64,000 bases of DNA. Origin: Adenophora triphylla var. japonica. Lineage: Eukaryota; Streptophyta; Magnoliopsida; Asterales; Campanulaceae. Made by a program: the position numbers and the translations under genes. The stretch spans positions 338,501 through 402,500 of the forward strand of contig JAFEMH010001451.1 in the NCBI GenBank assembly GCA_022495995.1, given 5' to 3'. How positions within the stretch are numbered: position 1 is the first letter of the stretch; each line of letters opens with the position of its first letter. The notes beneath the pieces were generated by a model that saw only the letters and a program-made list of their open reading frames with translations, was not told the origin of the DNA and did no database searches. Positions 35,332 through 45,192 of the stretch are shown in pieces.

Positions 35332-35342
35332 ATCTCCCACTT
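35332..35342 (-). other. C polypurine tract
   Basis: AAGTGGGAGAT on the minus strand, directly before the TGTTGGTG start of the LTR. Confidence 0.85.
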
Positions 35343-36960
35343 GCACTAGGATCCATCTATATATCGAATACTCATGGACCTAACATGACCATCATGCTTC
35401 GGCCTGTGCGAGGGTCTTTGTAAGTAAATCCCTTATGTCATCATCGGTTGATACTTTGCATATCTTAACATCTTCTCATTCTTTATGAATTCCTCGAAAA
35501 ATGTCTAAGTATGTATTTGGATCACCGTTGTGACCTTGGTTCCATTGTTTTGCACAAATGACACCATATTTATCACAACAAAGTTTCACCGATTAGTGAT
35601 ACTTGGAACATTTCCAAAATACTAATGAACTTTTGATCCAAACTGCCTCTTTTAGCCACATCATATGTTGCTAAAATTGGCCTTAGTAGTAGAATCGGCT
35701 ACGATTTTCTACTTGGAACTCTTCCAATCAAAACCGCACCTCTTATAAGAGAAAACACAAATCCTAATTGCGATTTTAATTTAACTTTTTCAGTTTGGAA
35801 GCTAGCATCTATGTAACCCTTACAACAAGATTTTCTTCCAACCTTTCAAATACCAAGAGCGTATCCTTAGTTCTTCTTAAGTACTTAAGGATCATCTTGA
35901 CTGCCATCCAATGGTTCTCAACAGGATCAGATTGGTATCGACTCGTCATGCTTAGATCATACGACACATCGGGTCTAGTACAAATAATGGCATACATGAC
36001 AGATCCAAATGCCGGAGCATACATAACTTCATTCATTCCCTTTTTCTCGTCAGATGTCATAAGACAATGAGTATTGCTAAGAGAGACACCATGACCCATT
36101 GACAAGTTACCTTTCTTAGATTCTTCTAAGAACCTTGTCAATGTGAGTATTTTGACTCAAACAAACTTATCTTCTTAGATCTATCTCTATAGATCTTGAT
36201 GCCAAGGATGTAAGTGGCTTCACCCATATCTTTCATTGAAAAACCTTTCCTTGACCAAGACTTGACAGTCTTAAGTGACGGAACTTTTTTTTTTACATAA
36301 GTAAGATATCATTGTAATAAGACAATAGAAACAATACTATGCTCCCACTGAATTTCATGCATACACAAGATTCATCTTCATGCTTGATGAAGTCAAACTT
36401 TTGACCGATTCATCAAAATGAAGATTCCAATTCCTTGAAGCTTGCTTCAATTCATCTCATTGATTTTTGCAACATGCATACTTTATTAGAATTTCTTGGA
36501 TCGACAAAACTTCGGGTTGTGTACTATACACATCCTTAATAATCTTTCCAATTAAAGAAAGTCGTTTGACATCCATTTGTCATATCACACAGTCACAATA
36601 TGTGATTATGGCAATTGAAATTCTAATAGACTTTGGCATTGTAACTGGCGAAAAAGGTTTCATCATAGTCAATACTATGAATTTGCCTAAATCCCTTTTG
36701 TACAATCCTTAGTCATGAAAGTATACACCTTCCCATCCATGTCGGTCCTGAAGACCTACTTGCACCCTTTAGTTTTTACACCTTCAGGTTGCTCAATCAA
36801 GTTCCAAACTTGATCATCAAATATGGATTGTAATTCAGATTCCATGGTTCCTAACCATTTATCCAAATTAGGAGTGGACATCGCCTCAAGATCGGAAGTA
36901 GGATCGTCATTCTCAATGACTTTCACTTTATTACTTTCCAATACGAGAAATCAATATTTC
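35343..36960 (-). pseudogene. C reverse transcriptase and RNase H, decayed
   Basis: The best piece (36141-35809) has VMYAPAFGSVMYAIICTRPDVSYDL in style and YQSDPVENHWMAVKMILKYL, typical of the C-terminal RT of Tork/TNT-like copia elements. The RT start near 36941-36756 reads LDKWLGTMESELQSIFDDQVWNL. Between and after these, frames change often, so the gene is inactive. Confidence 0.85.
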
Positions 36961-37923
36961 TTGAGTTCGGATCGTAACCTATCCAATCTACGATGGACTT
37001 GTGCATCTTGAACCGGTTCCACAACTCTTTGTGAACTTGGTTCCATCTCTACCCTTGGTTCCATATTATTTTTGGGTTCTTGAACTTCTTCAAGATTAGT
37101 TTTACTTCCACTAGATTCTTTATTGAGAAACTATTTCTCAAGAAACGAATTGTATAGAGAAACAAACATTTTGTTCTCTTTGCGGTTGTAAGATTAATTT
37201 CCGAAAATAACCTTGTCAGATTTTGGTGCTAACTTATCAGAGACAAGTCTCTTCTTATAAGCTTAGCAAACCCAAATCTTCATGAAAGACAAACTAAGTT
37301 TTCTTCCATGCCACATCTCATGTGGGGCCTTAGGAACCGATTTAGTAGGGACTCGATTTAGTGTAACCGCATCATTTCTAATGCATATCCTCAAAAGGAA
37401 ATATGAAAGTCAAATTGACACATCATCGAACGAACCATGTCCTATAAGGTTCAATTCCTCCTATCAGATACACCATACAATTGTGGTGTTCCGGGTAGGG
37501 TCAACTCTGAAACAATTTTACAGTTTTGAGATGATTGTCAAACTCTTGGCTCAAATATCAATCACCTCGATCTAATCGAAGTACTTAACAGTTTTGCCAA
37601 GTTGTTTTGTACTTCATATTGAAATGTTCAAAACATCTCAAATGATTCACCTTTGGACTTCATCAGATAGACATAGTCATATTTGGATAAGTCATCGGTG
37701 AATGTGATGAAACACCAAAATCTTCCCCTAGCAATGCTGCTTAATAGTCCACATACATCTCATGTATAATGACCAATAAGTCACTAGCCCTCCCACTACT
37801 CTTAGTGTAGGGTGGTTTGGTCAATAATCCCAATAAACAAGATCCACATTCCTCAAGTGATTCAGAATCATATGAGTCTAAAAGTCCATGTTAATGGAGT
37901 TTAGATATATGTCTCTTATTTAT
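36961..37923 (-). pseudogene. C integrase, decayed
   Basis: A short piece at about 37265-37325 reads EMWHGRKLSLSFMKIWVC, the distal integrase core of Tork/TNT-like copia elements. The remaining part is broken in all frames. It lies between RT and the pre-integrase region, as expected. Confidence 0.7.
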
Positions 37924-38360
37924 CTAACCAAGCCGGCAATGCCATATGAACGCGTTGTTCATATTATTCGGTTTAGATTTCCCATTTATATCATAGATGT
38001 CTTCAATATTATTTTGTTTCTCATCATCAAGGATATGAAGACCATTCAATGACATATGCAATACAATAAGGCATATCATTAAATAAATATAAAAATTCTT
38101 ATTCTCAATAAGAAATTTATATCCTTCATCATCCATATAAGAAACAAAATAATACTCCTACTCAAATCCAGAACTTAGTAACATTTGTTCGAAACAAGTA
38201 ATAGTTCACTAGGTAGATTGACTTCATAAGTCCCTATGGCTAATGCAGCAACTCTTGCTTCATTCCCATGCATAGGTTTAATTTACCTTCTTTGAGTAGC
38301 TTTCTATTCTTTCTTCCTTGCACATTTAAACAAAGGTGGGATCCATGTCTGGTATCATAT
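37924..38360 (-). pseudogene. C pre-integrase region and distal protease half, cut by B
   Basis: The HH motif region reads NAFIWHCRLG near 37930. Upstream, in changing frames, are residues typical of the TNT-like protease C-terminal half (for example VAALAIGTYEVNLPS). The sequence breaks at 38360 where the B LTR starts. The other half resumes at 55492. Confidence 0.82.
38356..38360. other. Target site duplication of B, left copy
   Basis: CATAT immediately before the LTR; the same five bases follow the other LTR at 55487-55491. Five bp is the usual size for Ty3/gypsy integrase. Confidence 0.92.
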
Positions 38361-39179
38361 TGTGAATGTAGTGCCCAAGATAGCGGCTCTCCACTTTTTT
38401 TTGTTTATTTTTATTTTTGGAACCGCTTTCTCATGTAAGGGGAATCACTGTCTCACATCAGTTTGGAAACGTCCGGTTTAAATTGAAAAATGGAGTCGCC
38501 ACGCCATTTTGATTTCCTCAAAACTTTGAAAAAAAGTATTTGGGTTCAGAGGTTAAGTTACCCTTTGGAAAGAATGGATCGTCGTTCACCCAAAGAACCT
38601 TGCCGAAGCAAGTCTTCCAAGAACCGCTTTTCATGCTTGCCTTAGTGTTTTGAAAAGAAGGGAATGCACCAAGTGGTCTTCCAGACGTATAAACCATGAG
38701 TTGGTTATCGCTCGGGATTCCTTGGATTTTTATGTGTTAGGGACTTTGGTCCCATTCTCATCTTGGACTTATGATCATCATGATGAGACCTTGGGTCACA
38801 TGTGATCAAGATAGGGAAGCCATTTTTTATAGTCCAAAGATGAGACTCTTTAGAAAGGAATGAAATTTGCCTATCAATCCTACATCTTAAGACGATTTGG
38901 ACTCTTTTGGGACATTTATGCTCGTCTCAAGTGATGATCGGAGATATGTGGCTCAAGTTCATCCTTTTCTAAAGGAGAATCCGTATATGGCATCGTTAAG
39001 TGGAGGAAATGATGTAAAGATAGGACCTTTACGCCATTTCGCTCCAAGAGATGCTCCAAGTACCAAAGGGGACTAGGGGAGGGGTATAAAGATTGGATCT
39101 TTATACTCATCCTATGCCTTTTTGTGCCTTATGAAGGTCACTAGGCAATCCTAGGAGAGAGATCCAACCATGAGGGACA

Positions 39180-39475
39180 TGGGGAATGCATGTTTAAACT
39201 AAAGATGGCATTTTTAATGAAAAAAGATGACATTTTAGGTGCAAAGGATGCTACTTTATGCAAAGGATGCCACTTTATGTGCAAATATGACATTTTTAAT
39301 GCAAAGGATGATATTTTGATGCAAAGGATGCTATTTTGATGCAAAGGATGCTACTTTATATGCAAAGATGATATTTTTAATGCAAAGGATGCTACTTTAT
39401 ATAAAAATGACATTTTAAGTGCGAAGGATGCTAGTTTATATGTAAAGATGGCATTTTCAATGCAAAAGATGCTAT
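39180..39475 (-). repeat. Short ATGCAAAGGATG repeats inside B 3' LTR
   Basis: More than ten degenerate units of about 20-28 bp around ATGCAAAGGATGCTATTTTG; two adjacent units are exact at about 39300-39345. The other LTR (54470-54775) and the A LTR (29040-29530) hold the same repeat with other copy numbers. Confidence 0.85.
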
Positions 39476-39903
39476 TTTTCACATCACCATGTGAGAGATC
39501 CACCCTAGAACAAGCCTTTTTGAGGTCTTATTGTTCATCCTTGGGTTGGATCTTCCATGGATCCTATGTGATAGGGGAAAGGGGATGTATGATTTACATG
39601 CCTAAAGATGGGATCTTTGATGACAATATATCAAGTACCAAGCAAGTAAACAGCAATATGTAAAGCAAGGAGCAATATATCACATAATGACAAGTATATT
39701 TCAAGATAAAGAGGAGGAGAGGTTACCAATGGTGGTGTCCCTCTATCTCCTTGAAGTTTGCCTAGGGAAGGACCAACTTTGGAAGGTTTTGAAGAGGAGG
39801 GAGGTGGTTTTTGACACTCTCAGCTCTCTGGAATTTCATGGTGGTATTTTGGCAGAGTAACACTACTGAAAAATCCCCCCCTAAAATGAATAGAGGAGGT
39901 ATC

Positions 39904-39976
39904 TATTTATAGGCAGTCTGGCAGTGGCTAATGAAGCCGTGCGGCTGTAACCTCAGGGCTAATGAGGCCGTGCGGT
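39904..39976 (-). promoter_or_regulatory. LTR promoter of B (3' LTR copy): paired palindromes and TATA box
   Basis: On the minus strand: motif at 39976-39964 (ACCGCACGGCCTC), motif at 39946-39933 (AGCCGCACGGCTTC), then TATAAATA at 39911-39904. Spacing is like that in the A LTR. Confidence 0.75.
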
Positions 39977-40195
39977 CTTATCCTGAGATGACTCAGCTTA
40001 TTTCTAGAACCATGCAAGGTGGCCTTCTAGAAGGGCTTTTCTAGTGAAGGACTACGTGGAATTTTAATTCCTAGCAAGTCCTTCGCCCCTCGGAAGGTTT
40101 GGAAAAGTTCCCGAATTGCCCCTGAACTTTAGGAAAGTCCGGGGAATCGCCGGAAAACTTTATCGGAAGGCATGAGCCAGATTTGGGTACTTACA

Positions 40196-40204
40196 GAAGC
40201 CCCT
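40196..40204 (-). other. B polypurine tract
   Basis: AGGGGCTTC on the minus strand directly before the 3' LTR start; identical to A. Confidence 0.85.
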
Positions 40205-40771
40205 CGGCAATGTCACTTGCAGGGCGAGTGGGGTTTTCGATAGTATCCCAGAGGAATCAAGCCAGGTCGTAGTTCTGAATAAGATCCGCTGGGGAAAGGC
40301 GAAGAAAAACTGGTCTCTTGTTGGGGGAATAGAAGGGAAAGGGACCTAGGAGGTCAAGTGACTGATCTTACTGGGGATATGCTAGATAAAGGAATTTGAC
40401 TTATGTGGTCGGATATCTGGATCTCTCTGAGGGGCTACTTCACCACTGAGGAGTGATGAAGGAAGAGAGTGACCAATGTGGTCGGATGGCTGGACCTTTA
40501 TGAAAGGCTCATACACTACTAAGGAGTGATGAATGAAAAGGGTGACCAATATGGTCGGATGGCTGGACCTTTTATGAAAGGCTCATGCACTACTAAAGAG
40601 TGAGGCATGAAAAGGGTGACCATTGTGGTCGGATGGTTGGACCTTTATGAAATGCTACCTACGTATCCCGAAGGAATCAAGCCTTGGTCGTAGTTCAAGT
40701 CTCACTAGATAGTTAGGAACAGTGTCTAGGAACCTTGGGGTTTTGATGATTCATGGAGGAGTCACCTGATT
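40205..40771 (-). repeat. B distal 3' region with 73-bp tandem units
   Basis: Three units start at about 40469, 40542 and 40616 (73-74 bp period), each with GTGACCAATGTGGTCGG, in which GACCA and TGGTC are complementary. A has only degenerate counterparts. No gene is seen. Confidence 0.82.
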
Positions 40772-40911
40772 TGACAATTAATGGAGGTTGTCACCTGATT
40801 GACAATTAATGGAGGTTATCACCTGATTGACAATTAATGGAGGTTGTCACCAGATTGACAATTAATGGAGGTTGTCACCTGATTGACAATTAATGGAGGT
40901 TGTCACCTGAA
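40772..40911 (-). repeat. B 28-bp tandem repeat, five copies
   Basis: Five nearly perfect units of TGACAATTAATGGAGGTTGT followed by CACCTGAT. GACAA and TTGTC in each unit can pair. A has two copies. Confidence 0.92.
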
Positions 40912-41650
40912 GAAACTAAAGCTTACGTCGCTATCGAGTAGATAGAGGTAGCTATAGTTGGAAAAACTTGAGCGTACTTCACTATCTATGAGATAGAGGT
41001 AGCTAAAGTTTGGAGAACTTGAGCGTACTTCACCATCTGTGAGATAGAGGTAGCTAAAGTTTGAAGAACTTGAGCGTACTTCACTATCTGTGATAGAGGT
41101 AGCTAAAGTTTGAAGAACTTGAGCGTACTTCACTATCTATGATAGAGGTAGCTAAAGTTTGAAGAACTTGAGCGTACTTCACTATCTGTGAGATAGAGGT
41201 AGCTAAAGTTTGAAGAACTTGAGCGTACTTCACTATCTGTGATAGAGGTAGCTAAATTTTGAAGAACTTGAGCGTACTTCACTATCTGTGATAGAGGTAG
41301 CTAAAGTTTGAAGAACTTGAGCGTACTTCACTATCTGTGATAGAGGTAGCTAAAGTTTGAAGAACTTGAGCGTACTTCACTATCTAAGATAGAGGTATCT
41401 AAAGTTTGAAGAACTTGAGCGTAATTCACTATCTATGATAGAGGTAGCTAAAGTTTGAAGAACTTGAGCATACTTTACTATCTGTAATAGAGGTAGCTAA
41501 AGTTTGAAGAACTTGAGCGTACTTCACTATCTGTGATAGAGGTAGCTAAAGTTTGAAGAACTTGAGCATACTTCACTATCTTTGATAGAGGTAGCTAAAG
41601 TTTGAAGAACTTGAGTGTACTTCACTATCTGTGATAGAGGTAGCTAATAT
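40912..41650 (-). repeat. B 49-51 bp tandem array, about 15 copies
   Basis: Unit: GATAGAGGTAGCTAAAGTTT then GAAGAACTTGAGCGTACTTC then ACTATCTGT. CTATC and GATAG across the unit border pair with a 3-base loop. Most units are 49 bp; some have an extra GA. This is the reverse complement of the array in A, so it keeps the same position relative to the element. Confidence 0.93.
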
Positions 41651-42045
41651 TTATGTTTTGGCAATTCGTAGGTTGTCACCTAGCGTTATTCTGTCATAAC
41701 GGAAGTAACGGAGGCGACTCAGGAGGAAAGCTTATTTGCTTTGGAGATAACGGATATCCTTTGGGAAACAACATTATTTTGGTTAAGAAGTAACAGGAGT
41801 TATATGCCTAAGTGGAAAGTCCAGGGGCATAAGTGTAATTTCCTGCTCAGAGCAAAAGAGGTCGCTCGGCATGAGATGAGGGCAAAAGAGGCCATACGGC
41901 TTTGAGTTTATTTTCACCAGATTATTTAAACTGGATTTGAAACGGGCAAAGGCACCATTGTTGCCTTGTTTCTGCCAAGGAAGAGGAAGAGAGGAGACAG
42001 AGAATTTTCAAAAAAAATTCAATTCCCTCGCTTTCTTGATTTAGG
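41651..42045 (+). other. Upstream region of B antisense gene 1
   Basis: No frame of its own. It contains the promoter module described at 41858-41930 and a predicted leader of about 90 bp ending at the ATG at 42046. Confidence 0.6.
41858..41930 (+). promoter_or_regulatory. Promoter module of B antisense gene 1
   Basis: GAGGTCGCTCGGC (41858-41870), GAGGCCATACGGCTT (41888-41902), then TATTTAAA at 41923-41930, and the ATG 116 bp further. The order and spacing match A (27246-27174). Confidence 0.65.
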
Positions 42046-44657
42046 ATGGATCCGGAAGGAAACCCAATGCCTAGGCAAGCACGAAGAACCGTATCCGAAG
42101 CCGCTAGAAGGAGGAGGAGGGAGCTCGTTCGCACAAAGAGGAAGTATGACTTCAACACGCCTCCATCGGAGCTTTATCCCGGTAGGGGAGAACACAAATC
42201 AACGAAACCTCAATCAGTTGGGGTAAGCATTCTTGATTTGCTTGATTCCATCAATTTTGGTTGAATTTTGATTGATTTAGGGCTTGACCCGAATTTTAGG
42301 AATTTTTCTAATTTTCCTAGGATTTTTGTTGATGATTTTGGAATTTTGATGATTAACCTATGAGGCTAAGGAGATAAATGAACATGCATGTGTGATTTAT
42401 TTGAAGAATAATGAGAATGACCCATTTTTTCGAAAATAAAGTAAGAAAAATAATGTCTAAAATGTGACGGAGTCCTTACATGTGCTAGAACTAGGTCAAT
42501 TTCTGATCATAAATGAGAAAATGGACTTTTGGACGATGAAAATGATTCATGCATGCCAGTTTGAAAAATTAGTGCTTATGTGCAAAGAATTTTGAAAATT
42601 TAAATTTTTTGTGTTTTTGAGAGCAACGTGCTTGACATGACGTGTTTCAAGTGATGAAAGACACGCTTTCTAGGCAAAAGATGCTAGAAATCTTTTATGA
42701 ATGCTTTTCTTCGAAAATATGCACACTTTTGAATATATGCATGTTTTTGAAATGAGATGAAGGACTGACACATTTTTTGTTGTGTTTTCCTACAGGAGAA
42801 CAAGTCAAGGGGACCTTCTGAGGTTGCTGTGAAGCTTTGGGACAGGATGCCCAACTTTGAGAAGGATGGGGTGAACCCCAAGCAGCTGGTAATGGCTACT
42901 GGCCTTGATTTGTTCATTGATGCCATTGGCAGAGGTATCCACGTGACCTCCAAGAGTAAGGGGCTAGTCCAGGCCCTCTCAGAGTTCTGGTGGGACACCA
43001 CCCACAGCTTTCACCTTAGCTGGGGGGAGATTACGGTGATGCCAACCGACTTTACTGCCATTACGGGCTTGCAGTTTACTGGGAGGTCTGTGACTTGGAG
43101 GGACCACATTACTACAGAGGAATTCAGGGCTCTGGTTGGGTTTGACCTCCGTCCTAAGGGGCTCGGGATGGAGACGAGGTATGTGGAGGTGGCGGTCCAG
43201 GATTGCATGCAGGGGTTTGCAGCCAATGAGGTGACCGCCCACCAGCTCACGAGAGCTTTTCTGTGGTTTATGCTGTCGGTCACCATCTTTGCGAACTCTG
43301 GGACGCTGGCTATGGTTTGCTTGCTTGATTCTTTGGAGAATCTGGATGAGGTTGGGGCGGTCTCTTGGGGTGAGGCCGGATTGGCATAGCTTTACTTCTC
43401 TCTGGACATGTACAGCCGGAACAAGGCTGCCTCTATGGACTGCTTCTCTTTTGCGCTTGAGGTAGTCTCACTTTCTTTTCTCTCTTTTACTCTTCTGTCT
43501 TGAGATTTTATGAGAGAAAATGACCCTTTTGTTTTGAACATGCAGGTCTGGTTCTGTGAGGTGATTGGGTTCTTTCCTTGGAACCAGCAGAGTGATCCGG
43601 AGATCTTCCCGGCCATGATTCGTTGGAGGGGAGATGCTAGAGACAAGTTTACCGGGAAGACGTTTATCACTTTTGACTACAAGATGGTGAGACCGATCAT
43701 CAACAGGGATGGACATGAGGGAGTGGACTTCTACCCCTGGGGGAGGTACTTGGAGGTTTTGCTAGGGGATGCCGTGGAGGCAACTTGGCAGAGGAGGTGG
43801 CTTACGGTCCTGACATGTGATGTCATTTACCTGGGGGACCGTTTCTCTAGGCAGCTTGGCCTTGTCCCTCCCTTGGACGCCATTACTCCTCACGATCCTC
43901 CAGCGCGCATGCTGCAGCCCAGGGACTGGTCGGAGGATGAAATTGCTAGGTATCAAGCCGGCGTGGAGACCGAAGAGAATTTTGACTTGGCTACCCCGTA
44001 TGCCACCTTCGTAGAGTAGCGGTTGAGGATGCCACAGAAGCTAGTGAAGCTGGCCGTCACTCAGGGGTACGGGGAAACTGAGCCTACTGACCCGCCTATT
44101 ACTCCTGCTCACCTCTCCTATGTTTCCAACGGAGTACCGAGGAGGTTCATCATACCAGTTCCTGACGCGAGGGAGCCCCGGTATACTTTGCCGCCTGACA
44201 GCACTGTAAGTACCTCTAGGGTCTTTTCCCTTTTTGGATTTTTTTTTTTGCTTTCTGCGATTTTGAACCTTTCTTGAAATTTTCTGAGTTTTCTGCTCTT
44301 TTTTTTTCTCAGGTTCCCGCTCGCTCATACGATGAATTGGTTCGGCAGAATAGGGGCTGGAAGGACGTGTGCCGGTCCCTTCTGAGGAAGTTGGAATGCG
44401 TTTCCAGGGATGGGGCTAATGTGCAGGAGCCCATGCGCAAAAGAAGGCACGTCGGAAGCACAACATCCACCTCATCAGCCTCAGAGTATTCTTCTAGCGC
44501 CATGCCTCGGGGACAGGGACCCAACACCGGTATCTTGGAGCAGCTAGCAGAGTACGAGCATGTGAATGTCAATCTATCGGATGTGAGTGATGCTGAGGAC
44601 TTGATGAGGGATCCTAGCTTCTACGAGATAAGCACCGACGAGGAGTCGGAGGCTTAG
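42046..44657 (+). pseudogene. B antisense gene 1, plant mobile domain protein, four exons
   Basis: Exons: 42046-42222 (177 nt), 42796-43461 (666), 43546-44205 (660), 44313-44657 (345); 616 codons in total including the stop. Introns of 573, 84 and 107 bp have GT-AG ends and keep phase 0. Domain wording FWWDTTHSFHLSWGEI, FTAITGLQFTG and WFCEVIGFFPW marks a PMD; the C-terminus has RKRRHVGS and a Ser-rich stretch. Two in-frame TAG stops: 43387-43389 and 44017-44019. Each is a sense codon in A, so the two copies were inactivated independently. The role is unknown; PMD proteins of hosts act in silencing or development, those in transposons are poorly understood. Confidence 0.88.
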
Positions 44658-45192
44658 GATTCCTTAGAATTGATCTAGGAGGAAGGAAACAAACAATGAA
44701 CACCTTTTTTTATGCACATTTTATTTGTTTTTCATTTTATTTGGGCGTCGATGGGGCGAAAACAATGTATTACTCTTTTATTTGCTTTTCTAATTTATGC
44801 TTTATGAATTTGCATATTACTTGAGCCTCGGGACAGTTTTTTTGCTTGGAAATGGGGCTGAAACTGGGCCAAAAATGGTTTGTGATGATATATAACTGCA
44901 TGGATGGCATTTGAGTATGTTATTGTACAGGTTTCATTGAGAAAGTGGGGTGAGAACTCCACTTGTGCAGCAGCAAGAGCTGCTGCAGATTTTTTCCTGC
45001 AGAAGGCAAAAGAGGCCGTCCGGCCTGGACCTGGGGAAAATGAAGCCGTACGGCTGAAAGTCTGTCTGAACTATTTTTTTTTTTAAATAAAACCAAGGCT
45101 TGGCCCTTTCATTTCATTTTCACCCTAGACTTGTCCCAACTGATCCCAGAGCATATTTCTGACCAAAAGACATCAACTTTGATCATTTTGCA
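44658..45192 (+). other. Interval between B antisense genes 1 and 2
   Basis: It contains the 3' UTR of gene 1 (AT-rich, with TTTTATTTG-type stretches) and the promoter module of gene 2. No supported frame. Confidence 0.55.
45012..45092 (+). promoter_or_regulatory. Promoter module of B antisense gene 2
   Basis: GAGGCCGTCCGGCC (45012-45025), GAAGCCGTACGGCT (45042-45055), then TAAATAAAA (45084-45092), and the ATG 100 bp further. Matches A (24093-24011) in order and in distance to the ATG. Confidence 0.62.

Larger units (their letters stand above)
38361..40195 (-). repeat. B 3' LTR (1835 bp)
   Basis: Plus-strand borders are TGTGAATGTAGTGCCC and TTGGGTACTTACA. The stretch 39481-39780 differs at only a few bases from 54777-55080 in the other LTR. 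Indels are in a short-repeat region (39180-39470) and near 38650. A 71-codon frame at 39448-39663 occurs in both LTRs and is not supported as a gene. Confidence 0.95.

Noticed and set aside
39448..39663. 71-codon frame, found identically at 54740-54955
   Set aside because: It lies in both LTRs of B, consists partly of the short LTR repeats, and has no recognisable domain.
40912..41650. CRISPR-like array
   Set aside because: Units are continuous tandem repeats without unique spacers, and the setting is a plant retrotransposon; the same holds for 27420-27900.
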